NCBI RefSeq assembly: GCF_023147505.1
Contig: NZ_JAHXPB010000003.1
Location: 62,001-126,000, forward strand
DNA length: 64,000 nucleotides
Direction of reading: 5' to 3'
Source: Brevundimonas sp. EYE_349
Lineage (GTDB): Bacteria; Pseudomonadota; Alphaproteobacteria; Caulobacterales; Caulobacteraceae
The notes under the pieces are model-generated. The model was not told the DNA's origin and made no database searches. It saw nothing but the letters and a program-made list of their open reading frames with translations. How positions within the stretch are numbered: the first letter of the stretch is position 1; every line of letters starts with the position of its first letter. Below are positions 17,111 through 26,500 of this stretch, piece by piece. The position numbers and the translations under genes were made by a program.

Positions 17111-18673
17111 CTAGACCGAGGCGGGCGCCGCCTCGCGTTCGGCGGCCTCGATCAGGACGCCGCGCACGACCTTGCCGGTCGGGGTGCGCGGCAGCTGGTC
17201 CAGGATCATCAGCTGGCGGGGATGCTTGTATCGGGCGATCCGGCTTTCCAGGAAGGTGCGGACAGTCGCCAGGTCCACGGTCGCGGGGTTCACCCCGGGA
17301 CGCAGAACGGCCGCCGCCGCGATCCGGCTGCCCCAGCGGGCGTCGGGCACGCCGAACACGGCCGTCTCCTGAATGTCCGGGTGCTCCAGAAGCGCCGCCT
17401 CGACCTCGGACGGATAGACGTTCTCGCCGCCGCTGATCATCATGTCGCGGGTGCGGTCGACCACGGTGACCAGGCCCGTCTCGTCCACGAAGCCGGCGTC
17501 GCCGGTCATGTACCAGCCGTCGCGGAGAACCTTGGCCGTCTCGGCGGGGCGACGCCAATAGCCGCCCATGATGGAGGCGCCGCGAAGGGCGATTTCGCCC
17601 ACCTCGCCCGTGGCGGCTTCCTCGCCACGCTCGTTGAACACCTTCAGCTCCAGGCCCTTCTGCACGCGCCCGGCAGCCCGAAGGGGCGGGTTTTCGCCCA
17701 GATGATCGTCCGGCGACAGGCTGACGGCCGCCGCCGTGGTCTCGGTCGCCGCATAGACCTGGGTGAACTGGCAGCTGAACACCGTCATGCCGCGCTGAAG
17801 GGTGGCCAAGGATATCTCCGATCCGCCATAGATGATCGACTGCAGCCGCGCGTGGTCCAGCGCCCGCACCCGCTCGTCGCGGCTCAGCATGTCGATCAGG
17901 GTCGGCACCAGAGGCATGCGCGTCACCCCGCCCTGGTCCAGCGCCTTGAGCGCGCCGTCCGGCGAGAACTCGCGCAGCAGATAGACGGCCCCGCCCTGCA
18001 GCAGGGTGAACAGGGTGAAGTTTGCGCCGATGGCGTGGAAGATCGGAAGAGCGATCAGGCAGACGTCGCCCGGCGCCCACTGGCCGATGCCGCTGTCGGC
18101 CCAGGCGCGGTAAGCCGCCATATGGTTCAGGTGCGTCTGGGGCACGCCCTTGGGCACCCCGGTCGTGCCGCTGGTGTAGAGTTGCAGGAAGGGCGCGGCG
18201 GCGTCGCCGACCGGGGCGATCTCGGCGGCGTCCTGGGCGGCCGAACGCAGGGACGGCAGCACGCCATCGGCGCCCTCGCCCGCGACCCAACCCTTTCGGC
18301 CGCCTTCCGCCAGCGGCGCGGCGAACTCTTCCGACACGACGACCAGGCGCGGCTCGCTGTCATCGAGAATGGCCTCGACCTCACGGAGGGCCAGTCGCCA
18401 GTTCACCACGACCAGAACCGCCCCGATGCGCGCCGCGGCCAGCACCAGCGCCACATAGTCGACGTGGTTTTTGCCCCACCAGACGATCCGGTCGCCCGGC
18501 TTGACGTCCTGGCTCAGCAGGAAGGCCGCCAGCCGATCCCGCTGCTGTGCCAGATCCGAAAAACTATGGACCTCGTCCTCGAACAGGACCGCAGGGCTTT
18601 GCGGGTTGGCCTGAACCTGGGCGGCGAAGGCCGCATCGATCGTGTCGAATTGCTCGAAGGGCGAGAGCGCCAT
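17111..18673 (-). CDS. AMP-dependent acyl-CoA synthetase/ligase
   Basis: A 520-residue ANL-superfamily enzyme. The AMP-binding P-loop LYTSGTTGVPKGV (near residue 170), the YAATET motif, the YMTGDAGFVDE hinge region and the C-terminal PTGKVVR with the adenylation Lys are all present. It would activate a carboxylic acid to its CoA thioester, the entry step to the beta-oxidation genes that follow it. The ATG at 18673 is preceded by GGAGGACAAGTGA, a strong ribosome site. A copy of the 19-base island motif lies about 95 bases upstream. Confidence 0.9.
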   Translation of the reverse strand: MALSPFEQFDTIDAAFAAQVQANPQSPAVLFEDEVHSFSDLAQQRDRLAAFLLSQDVKPGDRIVWWGKNHVDYVALVLAAARIGAVLVVVNWRLALREVEAILDDSEPRLVVVSEEFAAPLAEGGRKGWVAGEGADGVLPSLRSAAQDAAEIAPVGDAAAPFLQLYTSGTTGVPKGVPQTHLNHMAAYRAWADSGIGQWAPGDVCLIALPIFHAIGANFTLFTLLQGGAVYLLREFSPDGALKALDQGGVTRMPLVPTLIDMLSRDERVRALDHARLQSIIYGGSEISLATLQRGMTVFSCQFTQVYAATETTAAAVSLSPDDHLGENPPLRAAGRVQKGLELKVFNERGEEAATGEVGEIALRGASIMGGYWRRPAETAKVLRDGWYMTGDAGFVDETGLVTVVDRTRDMMISGGENVYPSEVEAALLEHPDIQETAVFGVPDARWGSRIAAAAVLRPGVNPATVDLATVRTFLESRIARYKHPRQLMILDQLPRTPTGKVVRGVLIEAAEREAAPASV

Positions 18674-18768
18674 TCACTTGTCCTCCACATCGGCGGCGTT
18701 CGGGCCGGAGATCGGCCCGCCGCTGCCTGTCGTTGAACCCGAACCTTTGCCGATCGGATGGGGCCGCA

Positions 18769-18787
18769 CCCCATACCAAGGTCGGGG
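18769..18787. promoter_or_regulatory. Island motif copy 1 (upstream of acyl-CoA ligase operon)
   Basis: CCCCATACCAAGGTCGGGG: CCCC and GGGG tetrads spaced by 11 bases. Found 96-114 bases upstream of the ligase start. It shares 14 of 19 positions with copy 2 in reverse orientation. Confidence 0.5.
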
Positions 18788-18789
18788 TC

Positions 18790-18826
18790 GCGCGGCGGGC
18801 CGCCTGCGTCAGATCGCCCGCCGCGC
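18790..18826 (-). terminator. Stem-loop after the thiolase gene
   Basis: GCGCGGCGGGC and its exact complement (18790-18800 and 18816-18826) form an 11-base stem with a 15-base loop, 14 bases after the thiolase stop at 18840. No clear U-run follows on the minus strand, so it may be a weak or Rho-assisted terminator. Confidence 0.4.
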
Positions 18827-18839
18827 GCCTTTGTGACGG

Positions 18840-20012
18840 CTAGAGCGCCTCGATGATGGTCGCGTTGGAGACGCCGCCCGCCTCGCACATCGTCAGCAGG
18901 CCATAGCGTTTGCCCCGCGCCCTGAGGGCATGGACCAGGGTTGCGGTCAGCTTGGCGCCCGAGGCGCCCAGCGGGTGGCCCAGGGCGATGGCGCCGCCGT
19001 TGACGTTCATCCGCTCCGGGTCCGCGCCCAGGGTGTTCGCCCAGGCGACCGGCACGCTGGCGAAGGCTTCGTTCACCTCGTAAAGGTCGATGTCGTCCAG
19101 CGAAAATCCGGTGCGCTCCAGCGCCCGGCGCGTGGCGAAGATCGGTTCTTCCAGCATGATCAACGGATCGCCCGCCGTGACGGTCATGTTGTGGATGCGC
19201 GCGATCGGCGTCAGGCCGTGGGTCTTGAGCGCGCGTTCGCTGACCACCAGGACGGCGGCGGCGCCGTCGCAGATCTGGCTGGCGTTCGCGGCCGAGATCA
19301 CGCCGCCGTCCTGCAGCAGCTTGACCGAGCCGATCGACTCCAGGGTGGCGTCGTAGCGGATGCCTTCATCCCGGCGGTGGACCTGCGGCCCTTCGGGCGT
19401 TTCGACGGTCAGTTCGACGATCTCCTTGTCGAAGGCGCCCGCCTCGGTGGCCTCAATGGCGCGACGGTGGCTTTCCAGGGCGAAGCGATCCAGGGTGTCG
19501 CGGTCCAGTCCGTGCTTCTTGGCCAGCATTTCCGCGCCCAGGAACTGGCTGAAGTTCTGAACGCCCCATTCGGCCTTCAGCTTTGCGCTCAAAGGCCCTT
19601 CACCGATCCCGGCCTTCTCGTGCAGGGTGAAGTTGGAGAACATCGGCACGCGCGTCATGCTTTCGGAACCGGCGGCGATGACCACGTCCTGGACGCCCGA
19701 CATCACCGCCTGGGCCGCGAAGGACACCGCCTGCTGCGACGAGCCGCACTGACGGTCGATGGTCACGGCGGGCGTCGAATTGGCCAGGCGCGAGGACAGG
19801 ACGGCGTTACGGCCGAAGGCGAAGGCCTGTTCGCCGACCTGCATCACACAGCCCATGATGACGTCATCCACCCCTGCCGGGTCCAGCCCGCTGCGGTCGA
19901 CGACCGCATTCAGAACCTCCGCGCCCAGATCAACGGGGTGCCAGCCCGCAAGCCGTCCCGCGCGCTTGCCGCCTGCGGTGCGAACCGCCTCAACGATGTA
20001 GGCCTCAGCCAT
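18840..20012 (-). CDS. Acetyl-CoA acyltransferase (thiolase)
   Basis: A 390-residue thiolase with all catalytic landmarks: the nucleophilic Cys in DRQCGSSQQAV (near residue 89), the His in GGAIALGHPLGASGAK, and the second Cys in LLTMCEAGG near the C-terminus. The start ATG 20012 has GGAAGGA upstream. It would cleave the 3-ketoacyl-CoA made by the island's hydratase and dehydrogenases. Degradative versus biosynthetic type is not decided by sequence, but the operon context points to degradation. It is transcribed separately from the ligase operon, with its own island motif about 80 bases upstream. Confidence 0.9.
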   Translation of the reverse strand: MAEAYIVEAVRTAGGKRAGRLAGWHPVDLGAEVLNAVVDRSGLDPAGVDDVIMGCVMQVGEQAFAFGRNAVLSSRLANSTPAVTIDRQCGSSQQAVSFAAQAVMSGVQDVVIAAGSESMTRVPMFSNFTLHEKAGIGEGPLSAKLKAEWGVQNFSQFLGAEMLAKKHGLDRDTLDRFALESHRRAIEATEAGAFDKEIVELTVETPEGPQVHRRDEGIRYDATLESIGSVKLLQDGGVISAANASQICDGAAAVLVVSERALKTHGLTPIARIHNMTVTAGDPLIMLEEPIFATRRALERTGFSLDDIDLYEVNEAFASVPVAWANTLGADPERMNVNGGAIALGHPLGASGAKLTATLVHALRARGKRYGLLTMCEAGGVSNATIIEAL

Positions 20013-20093
20013 GATCCGATCCTTCCGGTGTTGCGAGGGTCAGCCCGGACGCCTCTCTGAACCAGAGGCCTAGGACCGGGCGACGCACCGCGC

Positions 20094-20112
20094 CCCCGAC
20101 GAAAGTATGGCG
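20094..20112. promoter_or_regulatory. Island motif copy 2 (upstream of thiolase)
   Basis: On the minus strand this reads CGCCATACTTTCGTCGGGG, matching copy 1 at 14 of 19 positions and copy 5 at 14 of 19. It lies 82-100 bases upstream of the thiolase start, between it and the end of the regulator gene. Confidence 0.5.
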
Positions 20113-20147
20113 GGCGCCGACCGGGATTCGACGGGGATCGGGCGGGG

Positions 20148-22817
20148 TCAGATCAGGTGAAGGTCGCGCGCCAGCCGCACTGCGCTGGCCCGATTGCGGA
20201 CCTCGATCTTGGAGAACAGGTTATGCAGGTGCCATTTGACGGTCGGCACCGCGATGCCCAGACGCACGCCGATCTCCTGATTGCTCAGGCCGCCGTCCAG
20301 AAACTCCAGCATTTCGCGCTCGCGCTCGGTGATCTGGAACCCGGCGTCGTGCGCCTCGGCCGTCTGAACCAGGCGCGCCTCGGCCCGGACCTCCAGCCCC
20401 AGCAGGTCGCAGAATCGCCGCCACGCGCGGGGATCATTGCCCAGAGGCGTGCGTTCTCCGGCTTCGGCCAACTGTTTGAACATCGGCTCGATGAAGCGGC
20501 GTTCGCGCAGGAACGGTCGGTACAGCCCGTCGCGCACGGCCGTCTCGGCGCATTGGATCACCAGCCTGAGCGCGGTGGCCTGTTTGCCCATCCGGTACAG
20601 GGCCGATGCGCGCAGCAGGGTCAGTTGCATGTCCGCCAGCCCCCTGCCCTTGCGCTGGGCGTCGGTGATCCCCGGCACCAGCAGGTTCAGCGCCTGCTCC
20701 AGATTGCCGCGGCGGATCTGAAGGCGGGCCTGGATGCCGATATTCAGGTCGCGCAACTGCCAGCCATGCGCCAGGAAATGCGGGTCGGCGCTCTTGGCCG
20801 CGTCCATGCGGGCATCGAACACCGCCACCGCGTCTTCCAACACCGCCAAGTCCACGTCCTTCTGGGTCACCGCCTCCAGCCTGTAGGCCTCGCGGATCAG
20901 ATTGATCGCCGGAGATCGCAGATGGTTCTCCAGCCGGCGCTCTTTCCAGTTCAGGCCCAGGGCGCGCGCGACGGAGGCCGCGCAGACGACGATCAGGGGC
21001 AGGCCGTGTTCGTCATCGGACTGTTCCGCCTTCTCCAGGTCCGAAATCGCGCCCTCGTCGTCGCAGGCGTACCACTCGACCGATGCGGCGACCAGGCGGG
21101 CGACGCGGGCGATGGGGGCGTGCGGCCCCATCAGGGCCTCGACGGTTCGGATCGCCTCCCGGGCCTTCAGCCCGCCCTCGTTGACCTTGCCCTTCAGCAA
21201 ACTGGTGAAGGCCGTCAGCGCCAGGACCCAGACGCGGCCATAGGAGAAGTCGGTCTTGTCGATGGCGAAGCGGGCGCGGTGCATCGACTGCTGCGCGCTG
21301 TCGAACGACCCCTGAGCCAGTTCGGCGACGGCGGCGGCGCAGTACATGACGCATTGGTTGAACGCCGAACCGGGCGCGCCATCGGCCAACCAGCGGTCCA
21401 CCGTCCGCCGCAGAGTCGGCTGATCGTCGCTGAAGGCCGACAGGGTGGCGGCGATCACCGGATGGGCCGCGTCGTCCAATCGGTTCTGCACCGCCAGGGC
21501 GTCGCGCCAGCGCCCGCTGAACACCAGGCTCCACAGCCACCAGTGCTTGACGCCGTCGCTGAGCTCGGTCCCCCGCTCGACCAGGGTGTCGATCCACTGG
21601 GTGAACAGGAACACCTTGCCGTCCAGCGCCAGACGGCTGTCGCCATAATCCTCGATCATGGCCAGGACATCGTCGCCCCCGGCCTTCAGGGCGTAGCCGA
21701 TGGCCTGTTCGTGCTCGCCCCGCTTCAGATGCCAGGCGCTGGCGCGCGCATAGACGTCGCGGGCCGCTTCGTCGGCGCCGGCCTGTCGCTGCGACAACAG
21801 GAAGTCGCGAAATAGCGAGTGAAACCGATAGCGGCCTGAACCTTCGACCGTCTCGGTGATGAAATAGTCGTCCTTGGGCAGGTCCTGGAACCGCTGCTGC
21901 GTCTCCTGGCGCCCGAATACGTCGTCGATCATCTCCGCCGTCATCTCCTCCAACAGGGCGATGTCGCGAAGAAACGCCTGACGCGGCGTCGGCAGGTGAT
22001 TGAAGAAGGCCTTGCTGAGATAACGGGCCACATCGGATTTCGGCCCCGACAGGTCCATGCCCCGCGCGGCGGCGCCGTCCGTCTGATCCAGGGCCAGGCG
22101 CAGAAGCTGGACCGCCGCCGGCCAGCCTTCGGTCATCTCGACCAGGCCGAAGAGGGACAGGGACAGGTCGCGCCCGCCATCCGGCGCCAGAATCTGGGCC
22201 GCCTCGTCGTTGGTGAAGGCCAGGTCGCGCGCGCCCAGTCCGGTGAAGGCGCCCGCCATGCGCCAAGTCTCGAACATGAACTCCGGCACGCCGCGCGACG
22301 AAACGACGAAATTGACCAGCTCATCCGTCTCGATCAGCAGTTGGTCGAAGAACCGGTTGGTCGAGGGCGCCTCGATGAAGTTCCAGTTGTCGATCAGGAC
22401 CACGACCGGGGCGGCGGCGGGGCCGGCCTGCGGCCCCATGCCGACGGTGGCGCGATAGGCCAGGGAGGCGAAATCCTCGCCAGGCAGGGCCTCGAGCGAA
22501 AACAGGCGGGCCAACTGGGCGGTCAGCATCCGCGACAACCAGGCCGCGTCGCGATCGGCCTCGGTCACACTCAACCATAGGCAGGCGGAGCCCGCGTCGC
22601 CCAGCGCCCGAAACGCCTCGCTCATCAGCGTCGTCTTGCCATAACCCGACGGGGCGCAGATCAGGGTCAGGCGCTTGGTCAGGGCCGCCGTGCGCACCCG
22701 CTCGGTCAGCGTTGGGCGGGCGATCTGATTGGGATGGGCCCGGGGCGGACGGACATGGGCGGGCAAGGCGGCGCGTACATCAAGCGGATCCTGACGCCCG
22801 TTCAACTTGTCGGTCAT
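20148..22817 (-). CDS. MalT/AlkS-like (LAL) LuxR-family transcriptional activator
   Basis: An 889-residue large ATP-binding LuxR regulator. The N-terminus has a STAND-type Walker A APSGYGKT (residues 55-62) and a hydrophobic-acidic Walker B VVVLIDNW. A long helical, TPR-like middle follows, and a C-terminal LuxR helix-turn-helix (ITEREREMLEFLDGG...SNQEIGVRLG...VKWHLHNLFSKI). The architecture and length equal MalT and AlkS; AlkS controls alkane hydroxylase genes in Pseudomonas. ATG 22817 was chosen over 22889 because GGGGGAG lies just upstream of it. It sits in the middle of the catabolic island and is the natural candidate to bind the repeated 19-base motif. The inducer is unknown. Confidence 0.88.
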   Translation of the reverse strand: MTDKLNGRQDPLDVRAALPAHVRPPRAHPNQIARPTLTERVRTAALTKRLTLICAPSGYGKTTLMSEAFRALGDAGSACLWLSVTEADRDAAWLSRMLTAQLARLFSLEALPGEDFASLAYRATVGMGPQAGPAAAPVVVLIDNWNFIEAPSTNRFFDQLLIETDELVNFVVSSRGVPEFMFETWRMAGAFTGLGARDLAFTNDEAAQILAPDGGRDLSLSLFGLVEMTEGWPAAVQLLRLALDQTDGAAARGMDLSGPKSDVARYLSKAFFNHLPTPRQAFLRDIALLEEMTAEMIDDVFGRQETQQRFQDLPKDDYFITETVEGSGRYRFHSLFRDFLLSQRQAGADEAARDVYARASAWHLKRGEHEQAIGYALKAGGDDVLAMIEDYGDSRLALDGKVFLFTQWIDTLVERGTELSDGVKHWWLWSLVFSGRWRDALAVQNRLDDAAHPVIAATLSAFSDDQPTLRRTVDRWLADGAPGSAFNQCVMYCAAAVAELAQGSFDSAQQSMHRARFAIDKTDFSYGRVWVLALTAFTSLLKGKVNEGGLKAREAIRTVEALMGPHAPIARVARLVAASVEWYACDDEGAISDLEKAEQSDDEHGLPLIVVCAASVARALGLNWKERRLENHLRSPAINLIREAYRLEAVTQKDVDLAVLEDAVAVFDARMDAAKSADPHFLAHGWQLRDLNIGIQARLQIRRGNLEQALNLLVPGITDAQRKGRGLADMQLTLLRASALYRMGKQATALRLVIQCAETAVRDGLYRPFLRERRFIEPMFKQLAEAGERTPLGNDPRAWRRFCDLLGLEVRAEARLVQTAEAHDAGFQITEREREMLEFLDGGLSNQEIGVRLGIAVPTVKWHLHNLFSKIEVRNRASAVRLARDLHLI

Positions 22818-22955
22818 GCAGCGCTCCCCCGCCGAATCTTCGTCCGCGTTTGTTGCGGGCGTTCGACCCCGTTTTTCCGGGATCGCCATTGCGCGTCATG
22901 CCAGCATCCGCCTCTCGTAAGGTCAAGAGACGCGGACGCCTGCGGGGCCGCTTGA

Positions 22956-22980
22956 GGGAGGCGCGGTTCGCGCGCCTCCC
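22956..22980 (-). terminator. Stem-loop after TonB receptor
   Basis: GGGAGGCGCG and its exact complement CGCGCCTCCC enclose a 5-base loop, 15 bases after the receptor stop at 22995. No U-run follows on the minus strand, so terminator function is probable rather than certain. Confidence 0.45.
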
Positions 22981-22994
22981 CCCGTCGTCACGCA

Positions 22995-25331
22995 TCAGAA
23001 CCGGTATCTGGCGTTCAGGCCGTAGGTGCGCCGTTCGCCGCGCACCAGGAAGTCCACGCCGATCGAGTTGCGAAGGTCCAACCCGTAGGAGAAATATTCC
23101 TCCTCGAAGATGTTCTTCACATAGGCGCCGATCGACAGCGGTCCGCGCTCATAGCTGGCCTGGAGGTTGGCGACCCAATAGCCGTCCTGCTGAAGATTGG
23201 CGTTGCCGTTCTTGTCGTTGAACGGCGAAAGCCAGGTGTGGCCGGTGTAGACCACGTTCGGCCGAACGATGAAGGCGCTTTCGCCATTGTCGAACAGACG
23301 GATTTCCGCATCGGCGTTCAGCGTCATCTCGGGCGCGTTCGAGAAGACGTTGCCGCTCAGATCCACGCCCGCCAGCACCAGCTTCTTGTACTCGCTGTCC
23401 AGGTAGCCGAAGCCCAGATTGAAGGTCAGGGCGTTGGTGGCGGCGAAGGTGGCGTCGAAATCCACGCCCAGCACCTGGCCTTCCGGCGCATTGCGCAGGA
23501 AGGGAACGATGCCGACGATCTCCTGCAACTGCTGATTCTTGTAGTCGTAGAAGAAGACCGCCCCGTTCATGCGCAGTCGCCGATCCAGGAAGCGGCTCTT
23601 CAGGCCGATCTCATAGGCCGTGACCTCTTCCGGCTCGACGAAGGTCAGTTGCGCCGGCGACGCATAGGCGGTGCCGTTGATGGCGCCGGAGCGATAGCCG
23701 CGGCTGTAGCTGACATAGGCCAACACGTCTTCGGCCACATCGTAATTGAGGATCAGTCGGCCCGTCACGCTGCTGGAGTTGGTCTCAAGCGACGGGCAGC
23801 CCGGCGTATCGGGGCATTTGGAGCCGGGCGGCGCCAGGAAGGGAATGAAGTTGAACTGCGGCACGCCGGCATAGTTGCGGGCGGTCGAGCTGACATCGGT
23901 CAGTTCCAGATCGTCGCGCGTATAACGCAGGCCCGCCGTCAGGGTCAGCCGGTCGGTGATGTCCCAGTTGCCGTCGCCATAAATGGCCGCCGACTTGCGC
24001 GTCTGGGTGAAGCGGTGATCCACGTTGAACCCGCTGAAGACGCCCGGCACGCCGCCGAACAGGCCCGGATAGGGCGGAGGGGCGAAGATGTTGGGCGGAT
24101 CGAACGCCGGCAGGCCCGGCACCCCTTCCAGGAAGCCGAAGAAGTCGTAGGTGTTGAAGGTCTTGTTCTGATCCCAGCCGTAATAGGCGCCGATGATGCC
24201 GCGCACCGGGCGGCTGGGATCGGACGCAATACGGATGTCCTGGCTGAACTGTTCGTAGTCCGAATACCAGTTGATGTTGAACTCATCGACAGGACCGCCG
24301 TCGGCGTCCTGATCGACGCGCAGTTCACCCTTGTCGTAGGCGGTGATGGAGATCAGGTCCCAGGCGCCGAGCGCCAGCTTGCCGGTTACCGAAACGCCGC
24401 TGGCCTGAGCGCGATTATGACCGACATAGTTGGTCGCGGTCTCGTAGAAGCCCATGTCCTTGGGCCGCGAATAGCCGGTGATGGGGTTCACGCCGCCGGG
24501 ACCCGAACCGATCACGAAGGGCGGCTCGCCGGTCGGATTGCTTTCGCCGGCATAGGCCCGCACCAGGAATGACAGGTCGTCCGTCGGCTTCCACAGCAGC
24601 GAACCGCGAATTGCGTAGTTGTCGATGGAGCGTTCGTCGGGATTTCCGGGGAAGAGGTTCTTCAACTGGCCGTCACCCTTTTCGACCGTTCCGGCGATAC
24701 GGAAGGCTAGTCGGTCCTCGACCAGGGTCCCGCCCGCCGCGCCCGTCAGGGACCAGCGGTTGAAGTTGCCGTATCCGCCCTCGACGAAGCCGTTCAAAGG
24801 CGCGAATTCGGCCTTTCGGGTGATGATGTTGATGGCGCCGCCGACGGTATTGCGGCCGTAAAGCGTACCCTGCGGTCCCTTGACCACCTCGACCCGCTCC
24901 AGATCGAACAGGTTCATGCCCTGGGCGAACCGGGCGCTGAGATAGACCTCGTCCAGATAGACGCCGTTGGGCGACGCCTGGTTGGCGTTGAACTCATTGG
25001 CGACCGAAACGCCGCGCAGGCTGAAGTTCGGCTGGGTCTTGCCGTACGGCGAACTCACCTGAAGGTTCGGCACGATGGCCGAAAGCGAGGCGGTGTCGAC
25101 GATCCCCTTGTTCTCCAGGGCCTCGCCGCCGATGGCGTTGATGGCCATGGGCACGTCCTGAAGGTTCTGGCTGCGACGGTTCGCCGTCACCACGATATCG
25201 TCGACCGTGGCCGCCTGCGGCTCGGCGGGCGGGGTCGGCGACGCCGTCTGGGCCATGGCCCCCCCGGCGCCGAATCCGCCCGCCAGGGCGACGCTCAACG
25301 CCAGAATCGAAGTCTTCGTTTTGGTCTTCAT
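22995..25331 (-). CDS. TonB-dependent outer-membrane receptor of the catabolic island
   Basis: A 778-residue receptor with a signal peptide (cleavage near GAMAQ), a TonB-box-like VDDIVVTANRR, a plug with VKGPQGTLYGRNTVGGAINIITRKAEF, and a barrel ending in an aromatic residue (NARYRF). This is the large class common in Caulobacterales and Sphingomonadales for carbohydrates, aromatic compounds and other non-iron substrates. The ATG 25331 has GGAGGG upstream; an earlier in-frame start at 25352 was rejected. It lies directly downstream of the reductase gene, with an island motif overlapping that gene's end, so it probably imports the island's substrate. Confidence 0.9.
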   Translation of the reverse strand: MKTKTKTSILALSVALAGGFGAGGAMAQTASPTPPAEPQAATVDDIVVTANRRSQNLQDVPMAINAIGGEALENKGIVDTASLSAIVPNLQVSSPYGKTQPNFSLRGVSVANEFNANQASPNGVYLDEVYLSARFAQGMNLFDLERVEVVKGPQGTLYGRNTVGGAINIITRKAEFAPLNGFVEGGYGNFNRWSLTGAAGGTLVEDRLAFRIAGTVEKGDGQLKNLFPGNPDERSIDNYAIRGSLLWKPTDDLSFLVRAYAGESNPTGEPPFVIGSGPGGVNPITGYSRPKDMGFYETATNYVGHNRAQASGVSVTGKLALGAWDLISITAYDKGELRVDQDADGGPVDEFNINWYSDYEQFSQDIRIASDPSRPVRGIIGAYYGWDQNKTFNTYDFFGFLEGVPGLPAFDPPNIFAPPPYPGLFGGVPGVFSGFNVDHRFTQTRKSAAIYGDGNWDITDRLTLTAGLRYTRDDLELTDVSSTARNYAGVPQFNFIPFLAPPGSKCPDTPGCPSLETNSSSVTGRLILNYDVAEDVLAYVSYSRGYRSGAINGTAYASPAQLTFVEPEEVTAYEIGLKSRFLDRRLRMNGAVFFYDYKNQQLQEIVGIVPFLRNAPEGQVLGVDFDATFAATNALTFNLGFGYLDSEYKKLVLAGVDLSGNVFSNAPEMTLNADAEIRLFDNGESAFIVRPNVVYTGHTWLSPFNDKNGNANLQQDGYWVANLQASYERGPLSIGAYVKNIFEEEYFSYGLDLRNSIGVDFLVRGERRTYGLNARYRF

Positions 25332-25397
25332 GGTTTCCCTCCATCGTCGCAATTATCGCGATCTTGAGAGGGTGGTACGCGGCCCGCCGAGGCCTGG

Positions 25398-25416
25398 CCC
25401 CATACTTAAGGTTTGG
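25398..25416. promoter_or_regulatory. Island motif copy 3 (upstream of TonB receptor)
   Basis: CCCCATACTTAAGGTTTGG: the left half CCCCATAC is identical to copy 1, while the right half is degenerate. It lies 67-85 bases upstream of the receptor start and overlaps the stop codon of the reductase gene. Confidence 0.4.
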
Positions 25417-26485
25417 CCTCGGCGATATCTTTGAGCCGCGCCTGGGTTCCACTGGACATATCGAGAAAGCGATCAGCCAGAATCCGGTCGGAGGCCCAAC
25501 CCTGGGCCGCCAGACTGTCGGCGCAACTGTCGACCATGATCGGCGGACCACAGAGATAGGCGTGCCCCGCCGCGCCGCCGAAACCCTTGAACTGCTCAAG
25601 CGCCGACGCGGCGAATCCACGCATCCCGCTCCAATCGCTATCCTCGGCCTCGGCCGACAGGATCGGCGCGAACCGCCAATTCGCAGGCCAGCGCTCCGCC
25701 AGGGCCTGGATCCGCTCCAGTCCGAACAGATCCGCCTGAGACCGCACCGCCAGGAAGAAATGCACATCGCGCGTCTGGCCGCTGTCGAGCGCGTGCTGCA
25801 GAACGGCCAGGATCGGAGCCAGGCCCGTTCCCCCCGCGACGCACAGCATCGGCGCTTCGTCTTCCGACAGGCCGAATCCGCCCAGCGGCCCCTCTACCGT
25901 CGCCTTCTCGCCCGTGAAGTCCCTGGCGAACAACGCCTCGGTGAACTGCCCCCCAGGCGCCAGGCGGATCATGAACTCCACCTCCTGCCCGACCTGCGGC
26001 CGGCACGGCGTGGCGAACGAGAAGGACCGCGCCACCGGCACGCCCTCCAGACCGACATGGGCGTACTGACCCGGCCGATAGGTCATCGGCTCATCCAGCA
26101 CGATCCGCAGCCCCATGATGTCCGAGGTCAGGCGGGTCTGGCCCGCCACCCGGCCGGACACCTTGGCGAAGTCCGCCTGAGAGCCCAGATCGACCTCGAT
26201 GGTGACGTCGGTTCGAACCGAGCTCTGACAGGCCAGGATATAGCCGGCCCGCAACTCTTCCCCCGTCAGGGGCGACAGGGCGAAGTCCGTCAGCTCGACG
26301 ATCTTGCCCTCGGTCAGGCGGCATTTGCAGGCGCCGCAGGTGCCCACTGTGCAGTTATGCGGCAGAGGCACGCCGGCCAGCAGCGCCTCTTCCAGAAGAA
26401 CCCCGCCTTTTCTGGCCGAAAACTGGCGGCCCGCCGGCGACACGGTGATCGTGCGCGGCGGCGCGGGGCGGAACAGATTGAACAT
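25406..26485 (-). CDS. 2Fe-2S ferredoxin / FAD-NAD(P)H reductase fusion (XylA-like)
   Basis: A 359-residue electron-transfer protein. Residues 1-95 form a plant-type 2Fe-2S ferredoxin with cysteines at about 45, 50, 53 and 86. Residues 105-230 are an FAD-binding barrel with the RSFSFA flavin motif, and the rest is an NAD(P)H domain with CVAGGTGLAP. This domain order is that of XylA-type reductases, which drive the membrane hydroxylase XylM, and also of CymA-type systems. The gene follows the AlkB-like hydroxylase by 15 bases, so it is very likely to be its electron donor. Confidence 0.9.
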   Translation of the reverse strand: MFNLFRPAPPRTITVSPAGRQFSARKGGVLLEEALLAGVPLPHNCTVGTCGACKCRLTEGKIVELTDFALSPLTGEELRAGYILACQSSVRTDVTIEVDLGSQADFAKVSGRVAGQTRLTSDIMGLRIVLDEPMTYRPGQYAHVGLEGVPVARSFSFATPCRPQVGQEVEFMIRLAPGGQFTEALFARDFTGEKATVEGPLGGFGLSEDEAPMLCVAGGTGLAPILAVLQHALDSGQTRDVHFFLAVRSQADLFGLERIQALAERWPANWRFAPILSAEAEDSDWSGMRGFAASALEQFKGFGGAAGHAYLCGPPIMVDSCADSLAAQGWASDRILADRFLDMSSGTQARLKDIAEAKP

Positions 26486-26500
26486 CGTCGGCTAACCTGA

